The position numbers and the translations under genes were made by a program. A stretch of DNA of 64,000 nucleotides from Bacillus sp. MM2020_1 (lineage in GTDB: Bacteria > Bacillota > Bacilli > Bacillales > Cytobacillaceae). Below, piece by piece: positions 50,459 through 57,301 of the stretch. The notes under the pieces were generated by a model. It was given only the letters and a program-made list of their open reading frames with translations. It ran no database searches and had not been told where the DNA came from. The stretch spans positions 1 to 64,000 of the forward strand of contig JAANMP010000002.1 of NCBI GenBank assembly GCA_011250595.1, read 5' to 3'. Positions within the stretch are counted from its first letter, which is position 1; each line of letters begins with the position of its first letter.

Positions 50459-51871
50459 ATGATGGAGAAGAAAAGCAAGCAAAAATTTCAAAGAAAAATG
50501 CAGACACGGCATTTAGTTATGCTATCGCTCGGCGGAGTGATTGGAACAGGATTATTCTTAAGTTCGGGTTACACGATTCAACAAGCTGGCCCGTTTGGGA
50601 CTATTCTGTCCTATCTGATTGGTGCACTAGTGGTTTATCTCGTCATGCTATGTTTAGGAGAGCTTTCCGTACATATGCCTGAAACTGGTGCCTTTCACAG
50701 TTATGCGACTAAATATATTGGACCAGGGACTGGGTATACAGTTGCTTGGTTGTACTGGCTAACTTGGACTGTTGCTTTAGGTTCTGAATTTACGGCTGCA
50801 GGATTATTAATGCAGCGATGGTTTCCATCCATTAATGTCTGGGTTTGGAGTTTGCTGTTTGCTATTTTGGTTTTTGTCTTAAATATACTGACGGTTAAGT
50901 TTTTCGCTGAATCTGAATTCTGGTTTGCGTCTATAAAGGTAATAGCGATTGTTCTGTTTATTGTTGTAGGAGCAGCGGCAATGGTAGGTTTTCTTCCGAT
51001 GACTCATTCCCAATCGGCACCGTTCTTCTCTAATTTTACAAGTGCAGGTTTATTTCCTAATGGTGCTTTTGCGATTGTCATGACAATGCTTGCGGTTAAC
51101 TTTGCCTTTTCAGGAACGGAATTAATAGGAATTGCAGCGGGGGAAACAGCAAATCCGGAAAAAACGATACCAAAGGCCATTCGTACTACATTGTGGAGAT
51201 TGATTATCTTTTTTGTAGGAACGATTGTTATATTATCTGCATTATTGCCTACTTCAGATGCAGGAGTATTAGAGAGCCCCTTTGTTGCCGTTCTTGAACA
51301 AATTGGCGTACCATATGCAGCGGATATTATGAACTTTGTCATATTAACAGCCATTCTATCTGCGGCAAACTCAGGTCTTTATGCCTCTTCAAGAATGCTT
51401 TGGTCACTAGCAGATAAGAATACGATATCACCCATTTTTGCAAAATTAACAAAACAAGGTGTTCCAATATATGCAGTCATTTTTAGCATGTTTGGCGGTG
51501 GTTTAGCTTTGTTCTCAAGTATTATTGCACCAGATACAGTGTATATCGTACTTGTATCCATTTCGGGCCTAGCTGTGGTGGTAGTTTGGATGAGTATTAG
51601 TGCTTCACAGTTTTTCTTTCGCAGACAATATATTAAAGAAGGAAATTCCGTAAAGGACTTGGTTTATCGTACACCATTCTATCCTTTGGTACCAATCGCT
51701 TCCTTTATCCTTTGTCTTGCTTCTTGTATTGGAATCGCATTTGACCCTACCCAACGAATTGCCTTATATTGTGGCATTCCATTTATCTTGTTTTGCTATG
51801 CAAGTTATTATGTAACCCAGAGTTTAAAGAAAAGAGGAGCAGACTATGTCCAACAAAATCAACCCTATTAA
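50459..51871 (+). CDS. mmuP: APC-family amino acid permease, probable S-methylmethionine transporter
   Basis: A 470-residue, 12-helix permease of the amino acid-polyamine-organocation family, with the family start [21 protein letters not shown] and [19 protein letters not shown] in helix 6. The specificity for S-methylmethionine is inferred from its downstream partner mmuM, with which it overlaps by 26 nt, and from control by a SAM riboswitch. AAAAAGGGG lies upstream of the ATG. Confidence 0.87.
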   Translation: MMEKKSKQKFQRKMQTRHLVMLSLGGVIGTGLFLSSGYTIQQAGPFGTILSYLIGALVVYLVMLCLGELSVHMPETGAFHSYATKYIGPGTGYTVAWLYWLTWTVALGSEFTAAGLLMQRWFPSINVWVWSLLFAILVFVLNILTVKFFAESEFWFASIKVIAIVLFIVVGAAAMVGFLPMTHSQSAPFFSNFTSAGLFPNGAFAIVMTMLAVNFAFSGTELIGIAAGETANPEKTIPKAIRTTLWRLIIFFVGTIVILSALLPTSDAGVLESPFVAVLEQIGVPYAADIMNFVILTAILSAANSGLYASSRMLWSLADKNTISPIFAKLTKQGVPIYAVIFSMFGGGLALFSSIIAPDTVYIVLVSISGLAVVVVWMSISASQFFFRRQYIKEGNSVKDLVYRTPFYPLVPIASFILCLASCIGIAFDPTQRIALYCGIPFILFCYASYYVTQSLKKRGADYVQQNQPY

Positions 51872-52793
51872 GGCTATTTTATCCAAACATTCCATTATGC
51901 TACTGGACGGTGCGTTAGCCACAGAGCTTGAGTCGCATGGGTGTAATTTGGACGATCCCCTCTGGTCTGCACGTGTATTACTAGAAAATCCAGAATTGAT
52001 TTATCAGGTTCATTCTGACTATTTTCGTGCTGGAGCGGACTGTGCCATAACGTCAAGCTATCAAGCAACCATTGACGGTTTTTCCAAGCGTGGTATCCAA
52101 GAGAAAGAAGCTTTAGAACTAATTAAGAAAACGGTATTACTTGCGAGAAAAGCAAGAGATGATTTTTGGCAGGAAAATTCACAAACCAATAGACCTAAGC
52201 CATTGGTTGCCGCATCCGTTGGTCCTTATGGGGCTTACCTAGCCGATGGTTCAGAGTATGTGGGAAACTATGGTGTTACAGATGAAACATTAATAGACTT
52301 TCATCGCACAAGAATGTCAGTGTTGATTGAAGCAGGTGCTGATCTATTAGCATTTGAAACGATTCCTTCCCTGCAGGAAGCGAAGGTATTAGCTTCATTG
52401 TTGAAGGAATTTCCAGATACATATGCCTGGCTATCCTTTTCTTTGAAAAATGAGAAAGCGATAAGTGACAGTACGCCGCTGGCAGAGTGTGCGAGAGTGT
52501 TTGGTGACAACGAACAAATTGTTGCCATTGGTCTCAATTGTGCACCAGTGACAATCGTGACGGAAGCTATCAACGAGTTGCGAACAAACACCAAAAAACC
52601 GATTATTGTTTATCCGAACTCTGGTGAAACCTATAATCCAGAAACTAAAACATGGCATGGTCAAGAATTATGTAATGGCCTCGACTTTAAATCTGAAGAA
52701 TGGTACCTTGCGGGGGCACGACTAATAGGAGGATGCTGCAGAACAGCACCTCATCATATTGAAGAGATTTCAAAAAAGTGGCGAACCTCTTAA
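51846..52793 (+). CDS. mmuM: Homocysteine S-methyltransferase
   Basis: MmuM transfers a methyl group from S-methylmethionine (or SAM) to homocysteine, giving methionine. The 315-residue barrel protein has [21 protein letters not shown], the zinc ligand Cys in GLNCAP and the C-terminal pair in GGCCRTAP. The start is internal to mmuP and has AGAGGAG upstream. mmuP-mmuM form a two-gene methionine salvage operon. Confidence 0.95.
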   Translation: MSNKINPIKAILSKHSIMLLDGALATELESHGCNLDDPLWSARVLLENPELIYQVHSDYFRAGADCAITSSYQATIDGFSKRGIQEKEALELIKKTVLLARKARDDFWQENSQTNRPKPLVAASVGPYGAYLADGSEYVGNYGVTDETLIDFHRTRMSVLIEAGADLLAFETIPSLQEAKVLASLLKEFPDTYAWLSFSLKNEKAISDSTPLAECARVFGDNEQIVAIGLNCAPVTIVTEAINELRTNTKKPIIVYPNSGETYNPETKTWHGQELCNGLDFKSEEWYLAGARLIGGCCRTAPHHIEEISKKWRTS

Positions 52794-52804
52794 TTATTTA
52801 GATC

Positions 52805-52829
52805 GTTACGGAGAACCGTACCATGAATA
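52805..52829 (+). repeat. Repeat copy B
   Basis: GTTACGGAGAACCGTACCAT then GAATA. It starts 11 bp after the mmuM stop. TACGG-AGAA-CCGTA and ACCAT...ATGGT can form small hairpins here, and TTTT follows at 52837. ATTTAGAT precedes it as in copy A. Confidence 0.75.
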
Positions 52830-52906
52830 GTGATGGTTTTATATATATTAACTTTATTTATGGTGAAATTTGATAAGAGTACGAGATTAATCATCTAATC
52901 GACATA

Positions 52907-52936
52907 TGGCTTGGAATGTTTCCGAGCCTTTTTTAT
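52907..52936 (+). terminator. Terminator after mmuM
   Basis: GGCTTGGAA and TTTCCGAGCC pair (8-9 bp with one wobble) around a short loop, followed by six T. Confidence 0.85.
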
Positions 52937-52988
52937 ATTCTTGCTTAAAGGAAGCTGTACATTCGAATACTTTGAATAATGAAATTCA

Positions 52989-53042
52989 ATTGTTAACCAT
53001 ATTAAAAATATAGTTGACATTTAATATGAGATTCATTATTAT
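52989..53042 (+). promoter_or_regulatory. BirA operator overlapping the bioY promoter
   Basis: ATTGTTAACC (52989-52998) and GTTGACATTT (53013-53022) form the two half-sites of a Bacillus BirA box (TTGTTAAC-N14/15-GTTAACAA type). The second half-site contains the -35 TTGACA (53014-53019), and TATTAT (53037-53042) is the -10 at 17 nt. BirA with biotinyl-AMP would therefore block the promoter. Confidence 0.85.
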
Positions 53043-53086
53043 GATGGTTGTAAATATTACAAATTCATCATTTAGGAGAATTAAAA

Positions 53087-53665
53087 ATGAAACTTAAAGA
53101 AATGACCTTCGTTGCGGTGTTTGCTGCCGTCATGGGCGCGCTAGGCGTAGTTCCGCCTATTATGCTTTCTTTTACTCCTATTCCTATTACATTACAAACT
53201 TTAGGTGTGCTTCTTACAGGAGGAATATTAGGAGCAAGATTAGGGGCGATGAGCCAAACCATCTTTTTATTACTTGTCGCTGCTGGAATGCCTCTTCTAT
53301 CTGGAGGACGAGGTGGACTAAGTGTATTTGTCGGACCAAGTGTTGGATATTTAATTTCATGGCCTATTACGGCTTTTTGTATTGGGTATTTACTATCACG
53401 TTTTCAAAATTTAAAATTAAAATATGTATTAATGATTAATTTGACAGTTGGAATTCTATTAATCTATTTAATTGGAATTCCTGCTCAAGCATTTATGATG
53501 GACATTCCTGTTTTAGAAGCTGCAAAATTAAGTTTAATTTATATACCAGGGGATGTGTTAAAAGCTATTTTAGCCTCTATTTTAGTTTACAGACTAAGAA
53601 AGCACCCGTTTTTTTCACGCTCATTAGCAACAAGTTATTCCAATAACTTAACTAAAAATATCTAA
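53087..53665 (+). CDS. bioY: Biotin transporter BioY (ECF S component)
   Basis: A 192-residue membrane protein with six helices and the BioY signatures PPIMLSFTPIPITLQTLGVLL and GGRGGLSVFVGPSVGYL. It captures biotin for an ECF-type or stand-alone uptake system. TTTAGGAG precedes the ATG. It leads an operon with the genes below, though a terminator hairpin lies between it and the next gene. Confidence 0.95.
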   Translation: MKLKEMTFVAVFAAVMGALGVVPPIMLSFTPIPITLQTLGVLLTGGILGARLGAMSQTIFLLLVAAGMPLLSGGRGGLSVFVGPSVGYLISWPITAFCIGYLLSRFQNLKLKYVLMINLTVGILLIYLIGIPAQAFMMDIPVLEAAKLSLIYIPGDVLKAILASILVYRLRKHPFFSRSLATSYSNNLTKNI

Positions 53666-53671
53666 ATCTTA

Positions 53672-53698
53672 AGAGACACCTTGATGTGTCTTTTTTTT
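53672..53698 (+). terminator. Terminator/attenuator between bioY and the ligase gene
   Basis: AGACAC-CTTGAT-GTGTCT is a 6-bp stem followed by eight T. It should reduce read-through so that the four downstream genes are made at lower level than BioY, unless they have another promoter. Confidence 0.75.
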
Positions 53699-53712
53699 AA
53701 AGGTGATATATC

Positions 53713-55179
53713 ATGAGAAATATTACAGATTCATATAAGACTTTCGCAAAATTATCCCCAAACAAAATCGCGATCCATACGAATCATCAACAAATCAGTT
53801 ATCAAGAATGGTATGAATTAATCAATCAAACAGCGAACTGGCTTCATTCTCTTCATTCAGAAACTAAAACAATAGGAATCCTTTTGCCAAACGGTATCCC
53901 TTTCCTACAATTCTTTGCAGGAGCATCTAAGGCTGGTTGGATTGCTGTTCCATATGATTTGAAATGGAATATATCCGAATTGGAAAAGAGGGTCATCCTT
54001 TCCCGCCCTTCTATCATTGTCACAACTAGAGAAATTTACTCTAAAATCAAACAAAGCATTCCTAATATAACGATTTTGGATGATTGTTTACAGGAAATCT
54101 CTCAATTTGATCCTGCAACTGTAAGAAAAACGGAAGAAAATCTGCCTTTTTACATTGGATTTACTTCTGGTACGACCGGTAACCCAAAAGCTTTTGTTCG
54201 CTCTCAAGATTCATGGGTGGCTAGCTTTGATTGCAATCGTTTTGATTTCGGATTAGATGAATCCGATCAAGTTCTTATTCCTGGTGCCCTAATTCATTCT
54301 CATTTTCTGTATGGAGCTATTAGCACCTTGTATTTAGGTGGAACTGTATTTCTTTTAGAAAAGTTTTCTCCTATTGAAGCACTTACATGGATACAGTCCT
54401 TACCCATTACAACCATTTATGTAGTTCCGACTATGGTTGAAGCATTCCTGAAAAAAGGAATCCAAATCGATAAGACTATAAAAATTCTTTCATCTGGTGC
54501 AAAATGGTCTGAAAGATCAAAACTCGTACATAGTCATATGTTTCCTAATATGACTATGTACGAGTTTTATGGAGCTAGTGAATTGAGCTTCATTACTGTA
54601 CTTTCTGATAGAGAAGGTATTCAGAAAGCAACATCTGTCGGAAAGCCTTGTTATGGAGTCGAGGTACAAATACGGCGTCCAGATCAGAAATTAGCAAAGC
54701 TAAATGAGACCGGAAAAATATATGTAAGAAGCAAATTTGTGATAAATGGGTACTTTGATTATGAGGGAAGTACCATTCATTCCATTCATGATGAAGAGGG
54801 ATGGGCCACGGTCCATGATATAGGCTATGTTGACGAAGATGGCTTTTTATATATTATCGGCCGTGAACAAAATATGATTTTATATGGGGGAATTAATATT
54901 TTTCCTGAAGAAATTGAAAAAGTGATTTCCTTGCATCCTGATGTCGAGGAAGTTGCAGTAATAGGCCTATCAGATTCATATTGGGGTCAAATTGTGGCTG
55001 CAGTTGTAAAAGGAAAGGCTAGCCCGTCAGATTTAAAAAGAGTTTGTAAGCTGCATTTATCTTCCTTTAAAATTCCTCGTAAGTGGCTTTTTCTATCTGA
55101 AATGCCATATACAACGAGTGGCAAGATAGCTCGTGCTGAGCTTATAAAACGAATGGAAAGCAAGGTGAGCAGTGATTAA
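53713..55179 (+). CDS. yhfT: Acyl-CoA ligase-like enzyme (YhfT-like)
   Basis: A 488-residue ANL-superfamily adenylating enzyme. Motifs: phosphate loop YIGFTSGTTGNPKAF (about residues 151-165), YEFYGASELSF, hinge region IIGREQNMILYGGINIFPEEIE and the catalytic Lys in TTSGKIARAEL. B. subtilis yhfT lies beside bioY (yhfU) and yhfS, which supports the name. The acid activated is unknown; a dicarboxylate or short-to-medium fatty acid linked to biotin precursors is a hypothesis. A 50-nt perfect hairpin lies in codons ~269-285. Confidence 0.82.
   Translation: MRNITDSYKTFAKLSPNKIAIHTNHQQISYQEWYELINQTANWLHSLHSETKTIGILLPNGIPFLQFFAGASKAGWIAVPYDLKWNISELEKRVILSRPSIIVTTREIYSKIKQSIPNITILDDCLQEISQFDPATVRKTEENLPFYIGFTSGTTGNPKAFVRSQDSWVASFDCNRFDFGLDESDQVLIPGALIHSHFLYGAISTLYLGGTVFLLEKFSPIEALTWIQSLPITTIYVVPTMVEAFLKKGIQIDKTIKILSSGAKWSERSKLVHSHMFPNMTMYEFYGASELSFITVLSDREGIQKATSVGKPCYGVEVQIRRPDQKLAKLNETGKIYVRSKFVINGYFDYEGSTIHSIHDEEGWATVHDIGYVDEDGFLYIIGREQNMILYGGINIFPEEIEKVISLHPDVEEVAVIGLSDSYWGQIVAAVVKGKASPSDLKRVCKLHLSSFKIPRKWLFLSEMPYTTSGKIARAELIKRMESKVSSD
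54519..54568. repeat. Perfect 21-bp inverted repeat inside the ligase gene
   Basis: The left arm (54519-54539) begins AAAACTCGTACATAGTCATA and the right arm (54548-54568) ends ACTATGTACGAGTTTT. The arms are exact complements with an 8-nt loop. The right arm ends in TTTT. The encoded residues remain those expected in the family. Confidence 0.97.
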
Positions 55180-56269
55180 AAGGGCAGTAATTGTCAAAGG
55201 GAAACGAACACCTATTGGAAAAATGGGTGGAATGTTACGAGACATTCAGCCGCATAAGCTTGCAGCTCCTCTCCTCCAACATTTAGCGAAAGGATTGGAA
55301 GATAGGATAGATGACATCATTTTGGGAAATGTAGTTGGACCAGGTGGAAACGTAGCTCGAGTTGCTGCGTTAGAAGCAGGACTTCCTCTTTCATTAACGG
55401 GAATCACCATTGACCGTCAATGTAGTGCAGGGTTAGAAGCAATTCGGATGGCATGTTACTTTGTCCAAGGCGGTGCTGGCCGTTGTTACATTGCTGGTGG
55501 TGTAGAAAGCACGAGTACCTCTCCGTTTCCATCTAGAGCGAGATTTTCTCCTGAAAAAATTGGCGACCCAGATATGGGCGTTGCAGCAGAATATGTGGCA
55601 GAAAAATTCGCCATTTCAAAGGAAATGCAGGATGAATATGCTCTATTAAGTTATAAACGTAGCTGGGAAGCTTATGATAAAGGATATTTTGATCAAGAGA
55701 TCATTCAACTTGGTGATTTTCACCAAGATGAAGAACTTTTTAGGAAAAGAAAGATGGAAGTACTTTTAAATAGGGCGAAGCCTATATTTAAAAAGATCGG
55801 TACCGTTACCGCAGCCAACAGTTGTGGGATACATGACGGGGCATCGGCTGTACTTGTCATGGAAGAAAACATGGCATTAAATAATGGATTCCAACCCATA
55901 TTACGATTTTTGGATAGTGAAGTCACAGGTGTACATCCTAATTATCCAGGGGCTGCCCCTATTCCAGCGATTCAAGATTTATTAAAAAGAAACGAATTAA
56001 CCATTGCGGACATAAATCTAATTGAAATAAACGAAGCTTTCTCTTCCAAGATTGTCGCCTGTATAAAAGAACTTTCCATTGCTTATGACAAGTTGAACGT
56101 TTGCGGTGGAGCTTTAACGATAGGACATCCTTATGGAGCTTCAGGAAGTATCATAATCACGAGGCTTTTCTATGAAGTACAAAGACGAAAGGGTATCAAA
56201 TATGTATTGGCTGCCATTGGAAGTGGTGGAGGAATTGGAGTAGCGGTCCTATTCGAGGTGGTAACATGA
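55172..56269 (+). CDS. yhfS: Thiolase-family acyltransferase (YhfS-like)
   Basis: A 365-residue thiolase with the nucleophilic Cys in IDRQCSAGLEAI (about residue 86), the CoA-site NEAFSSKIV with Asn-Glu, and the GGALTIGHPYGASGS signature with the catalytic His. It could condense acyl-CoA with acetyl-CoA or cleave 3-oxoacyl-CoA. It overlaps the ligase gene by 8 nt and the next gene by 4 nt. It is slightly shorter than the ~390 residues usual for acetyl-CoA acetyltransferases. Confidence 0.85.
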   Translation: MIKRAVIVKGKRTPIGKMGGMLRDIQPHKLAAPLLQHLAKGLEDRIDDIILGNVVGPGGNVARVAALEAGLPLSLTGITIDRQCSAGLEAIRMACYFVQGGAGRCYIAGGVESTSTSPFPSRARFSPEKIGDPDMGVAAEYVAEKFAISKEMQDEYALLSYKRSWEAYDKGYFDQEIIQLGDFHQDEELFRKRKMEVLLNRAKPIFKKIGTVTAANSCGIHDGASAVLVMEENMALNNGFQPILRFLDSEVTGVHPNYPGAAPIPAIQDLLKRNELTIADINLIEINEAFSSKIVACIKELSIAYDKLNVCGGALTIGHPYGASGSIIITRLFYEVQRRKGIKYVLAAIGSGGGIGVAVLFEVVT

Positions 56270-56661
56270 AAACGAAGGAACATGAGATTATTTTTAATAA
56301 AGATGATGTGCAACAATTTGTTCAATTGATAGGTGATCGAAATCCTATCTATCAGAGTTCGGAGAGGGCAAAAGACTACAGTTTCGAAACGATTCCTCTT
56401 CCTCCAACAATGCCTATGATCGCTTATAAATGGCTTGAAACCCCTTGGGAACTCAAACATCCTATTATTCATCGAAAACAGAAATGTATACAGCATCAAA
56501 GAATGTATATTGAAGAGATCTACAAAGCGGTAGTAGAAGTTACAGATCAATACCAACGTCACAACCTTACTTTTATGAAACAAACTTTATTTTTATTTAA
56601 TAGGGATGGAAAACTCTGCTTTGAAGGAATATCTGATTTGACCTTGGGTGGTTTGTCATGA
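56266..56661 (+). CDS. MaoC-like dehydratase, first half (FAS1-dehydratase-like)
   Basis: A 131-residue hot-dog-fold protein starting MKTKEHEIIFNKDDVQQFVQ. The segment QLIGDRNPIYQS resembles the MaoC active-site region but has Tyr in place of the catalytic His. This fits the non-catalytic N-terminal partner of a two-subunit (R)-hydratase, like HadA or FAS1-dehydratase domains. ATGA overlap at both ends indicates tight coupling with the thiolase and with the next hydratase gene. Confidence 0.7.
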   Translation: MKTKEHEIIFNKDDVQQFVQLIGDRNPIYQSSERAKDYSFETIPLPPTMPMIAYKWLETPWELKHPIIHRKQKCIQHQRMYIEEIYKAVVEVTDQYQRHNLTFMKQTLFLFNRDGKLCFEGISDLTLGGLS

Positions 56662-57017
56662 ATGCGATTACCTATCAAATTACGGAAAAGGACGTTGAAC
56701 AATATGCGGTTATCTCAGGTGATAGCAATCCCATTCATTTAGATAAAGAAGCGGCGAAACAACAAGGATTCATGAATAAAATTGCCCATGGGATGTTAAC
56801 TGTGGCCAGAGTGTTAAGTGTGCTTTCAAATGAAATTCTCACACCTCATGAGTTTTTGAGTCAGTATGAATTTACCTTTATCGCCCCTGTTTATGTGGGG
56901 GATCTAGTAACTCTGACTATCAAACAAGCGGAGCATAACATAAGAGTAGAAGGAAAATGTAGAGAAAAAATAGTCGTAAAAGGATGTTTGATAGTTGATA
57001 GAGGAAATCCTAGATGA
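56658..57017 (+). CDS. MaoC-like (R)-enoyl-CoA hydratase, catalytic half
   Basis: A 119-residue hot-dog-fold protein with the full MaoC motif: SGDSNPIHLDKEAAKQQGF contains the catalytic Asp and His, followed by NKIAHGMLTVARV. It should hydrate or dehydrate enoyl/3-hydroxyacyl thioesters. It overlaps its partner gene by 4 nt. The operon lacks a ketoreductase and an enoyl reductase, which FabG/FabI could supply. Confidence 0.78.
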   Translation: MNAITYQITEKDVEQYAVISGDSNPIHLDKEAAKQQGFMNKIAHGMLTVARVLSVLSNEILTPHEFLSQYEFTFIAPVYVGDLVTLTIKQAEHNIRVEGKCREKIVVKGCLIVDRGNPR

Positions 57018-57057
57018 TCAATACCGGACATTTATGTCATTACAAGAGGAAATAGTA

Positions 57058-57117
57058 TTAAAAACCGCCACTTAAGTTGTTACGGTGAACCTTACCATAA
57101 ATAGAGGCAGTTTTTTG
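57058..57117 (+). repeat. Repeat copy C within a terminator-like hairpin
   Basis: The 25-bp core at 57079-57103 (GTTACGGTGAACCTTACCAT then AAATA) matches copies A and B. It lies in the loop between AAAACCGCC (about 57061-57069) and GGCAGTTTTTT (57106-57116), which pair with one mismatch and end in six T. It begins 61 bp after the last hydratase gene. Confidence 0.78.
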
Positions 57118-57234
57118 GATTTAGGCTGGGAATGGCGGTAGTAAAAAGGATTATCAAAACTTGTAAAGGAATGGTCAGTTTTGAAGGAAAGAAGCTGTGG
57201 GCACTTGATTTACCGTAACACTTCCTTAGAAGAG

Positions 57235-57279
57235 CAAGGGGCGTTTAAACCAATTAAAGGTTTAACGCCCCTTGTTTTT
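57235..57279. terminator. Strong terminator between the bio operon and the glucan synthase gene
   Basis: CAAGGGGCGTTTAAACC and GGTTTAACGCCCCTTG form a ~16-bp stem (one bulge), followed on the plus strand by TTTTTC. It serves the plus strand best and may also stop minus-strand transcripts. The rest of the gap 57118-57234 shows nothing clear. Confidence 0.85.
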
Positions 57280-57301
57280 CTGTTACCTTTGCATTTTATT
57301 A

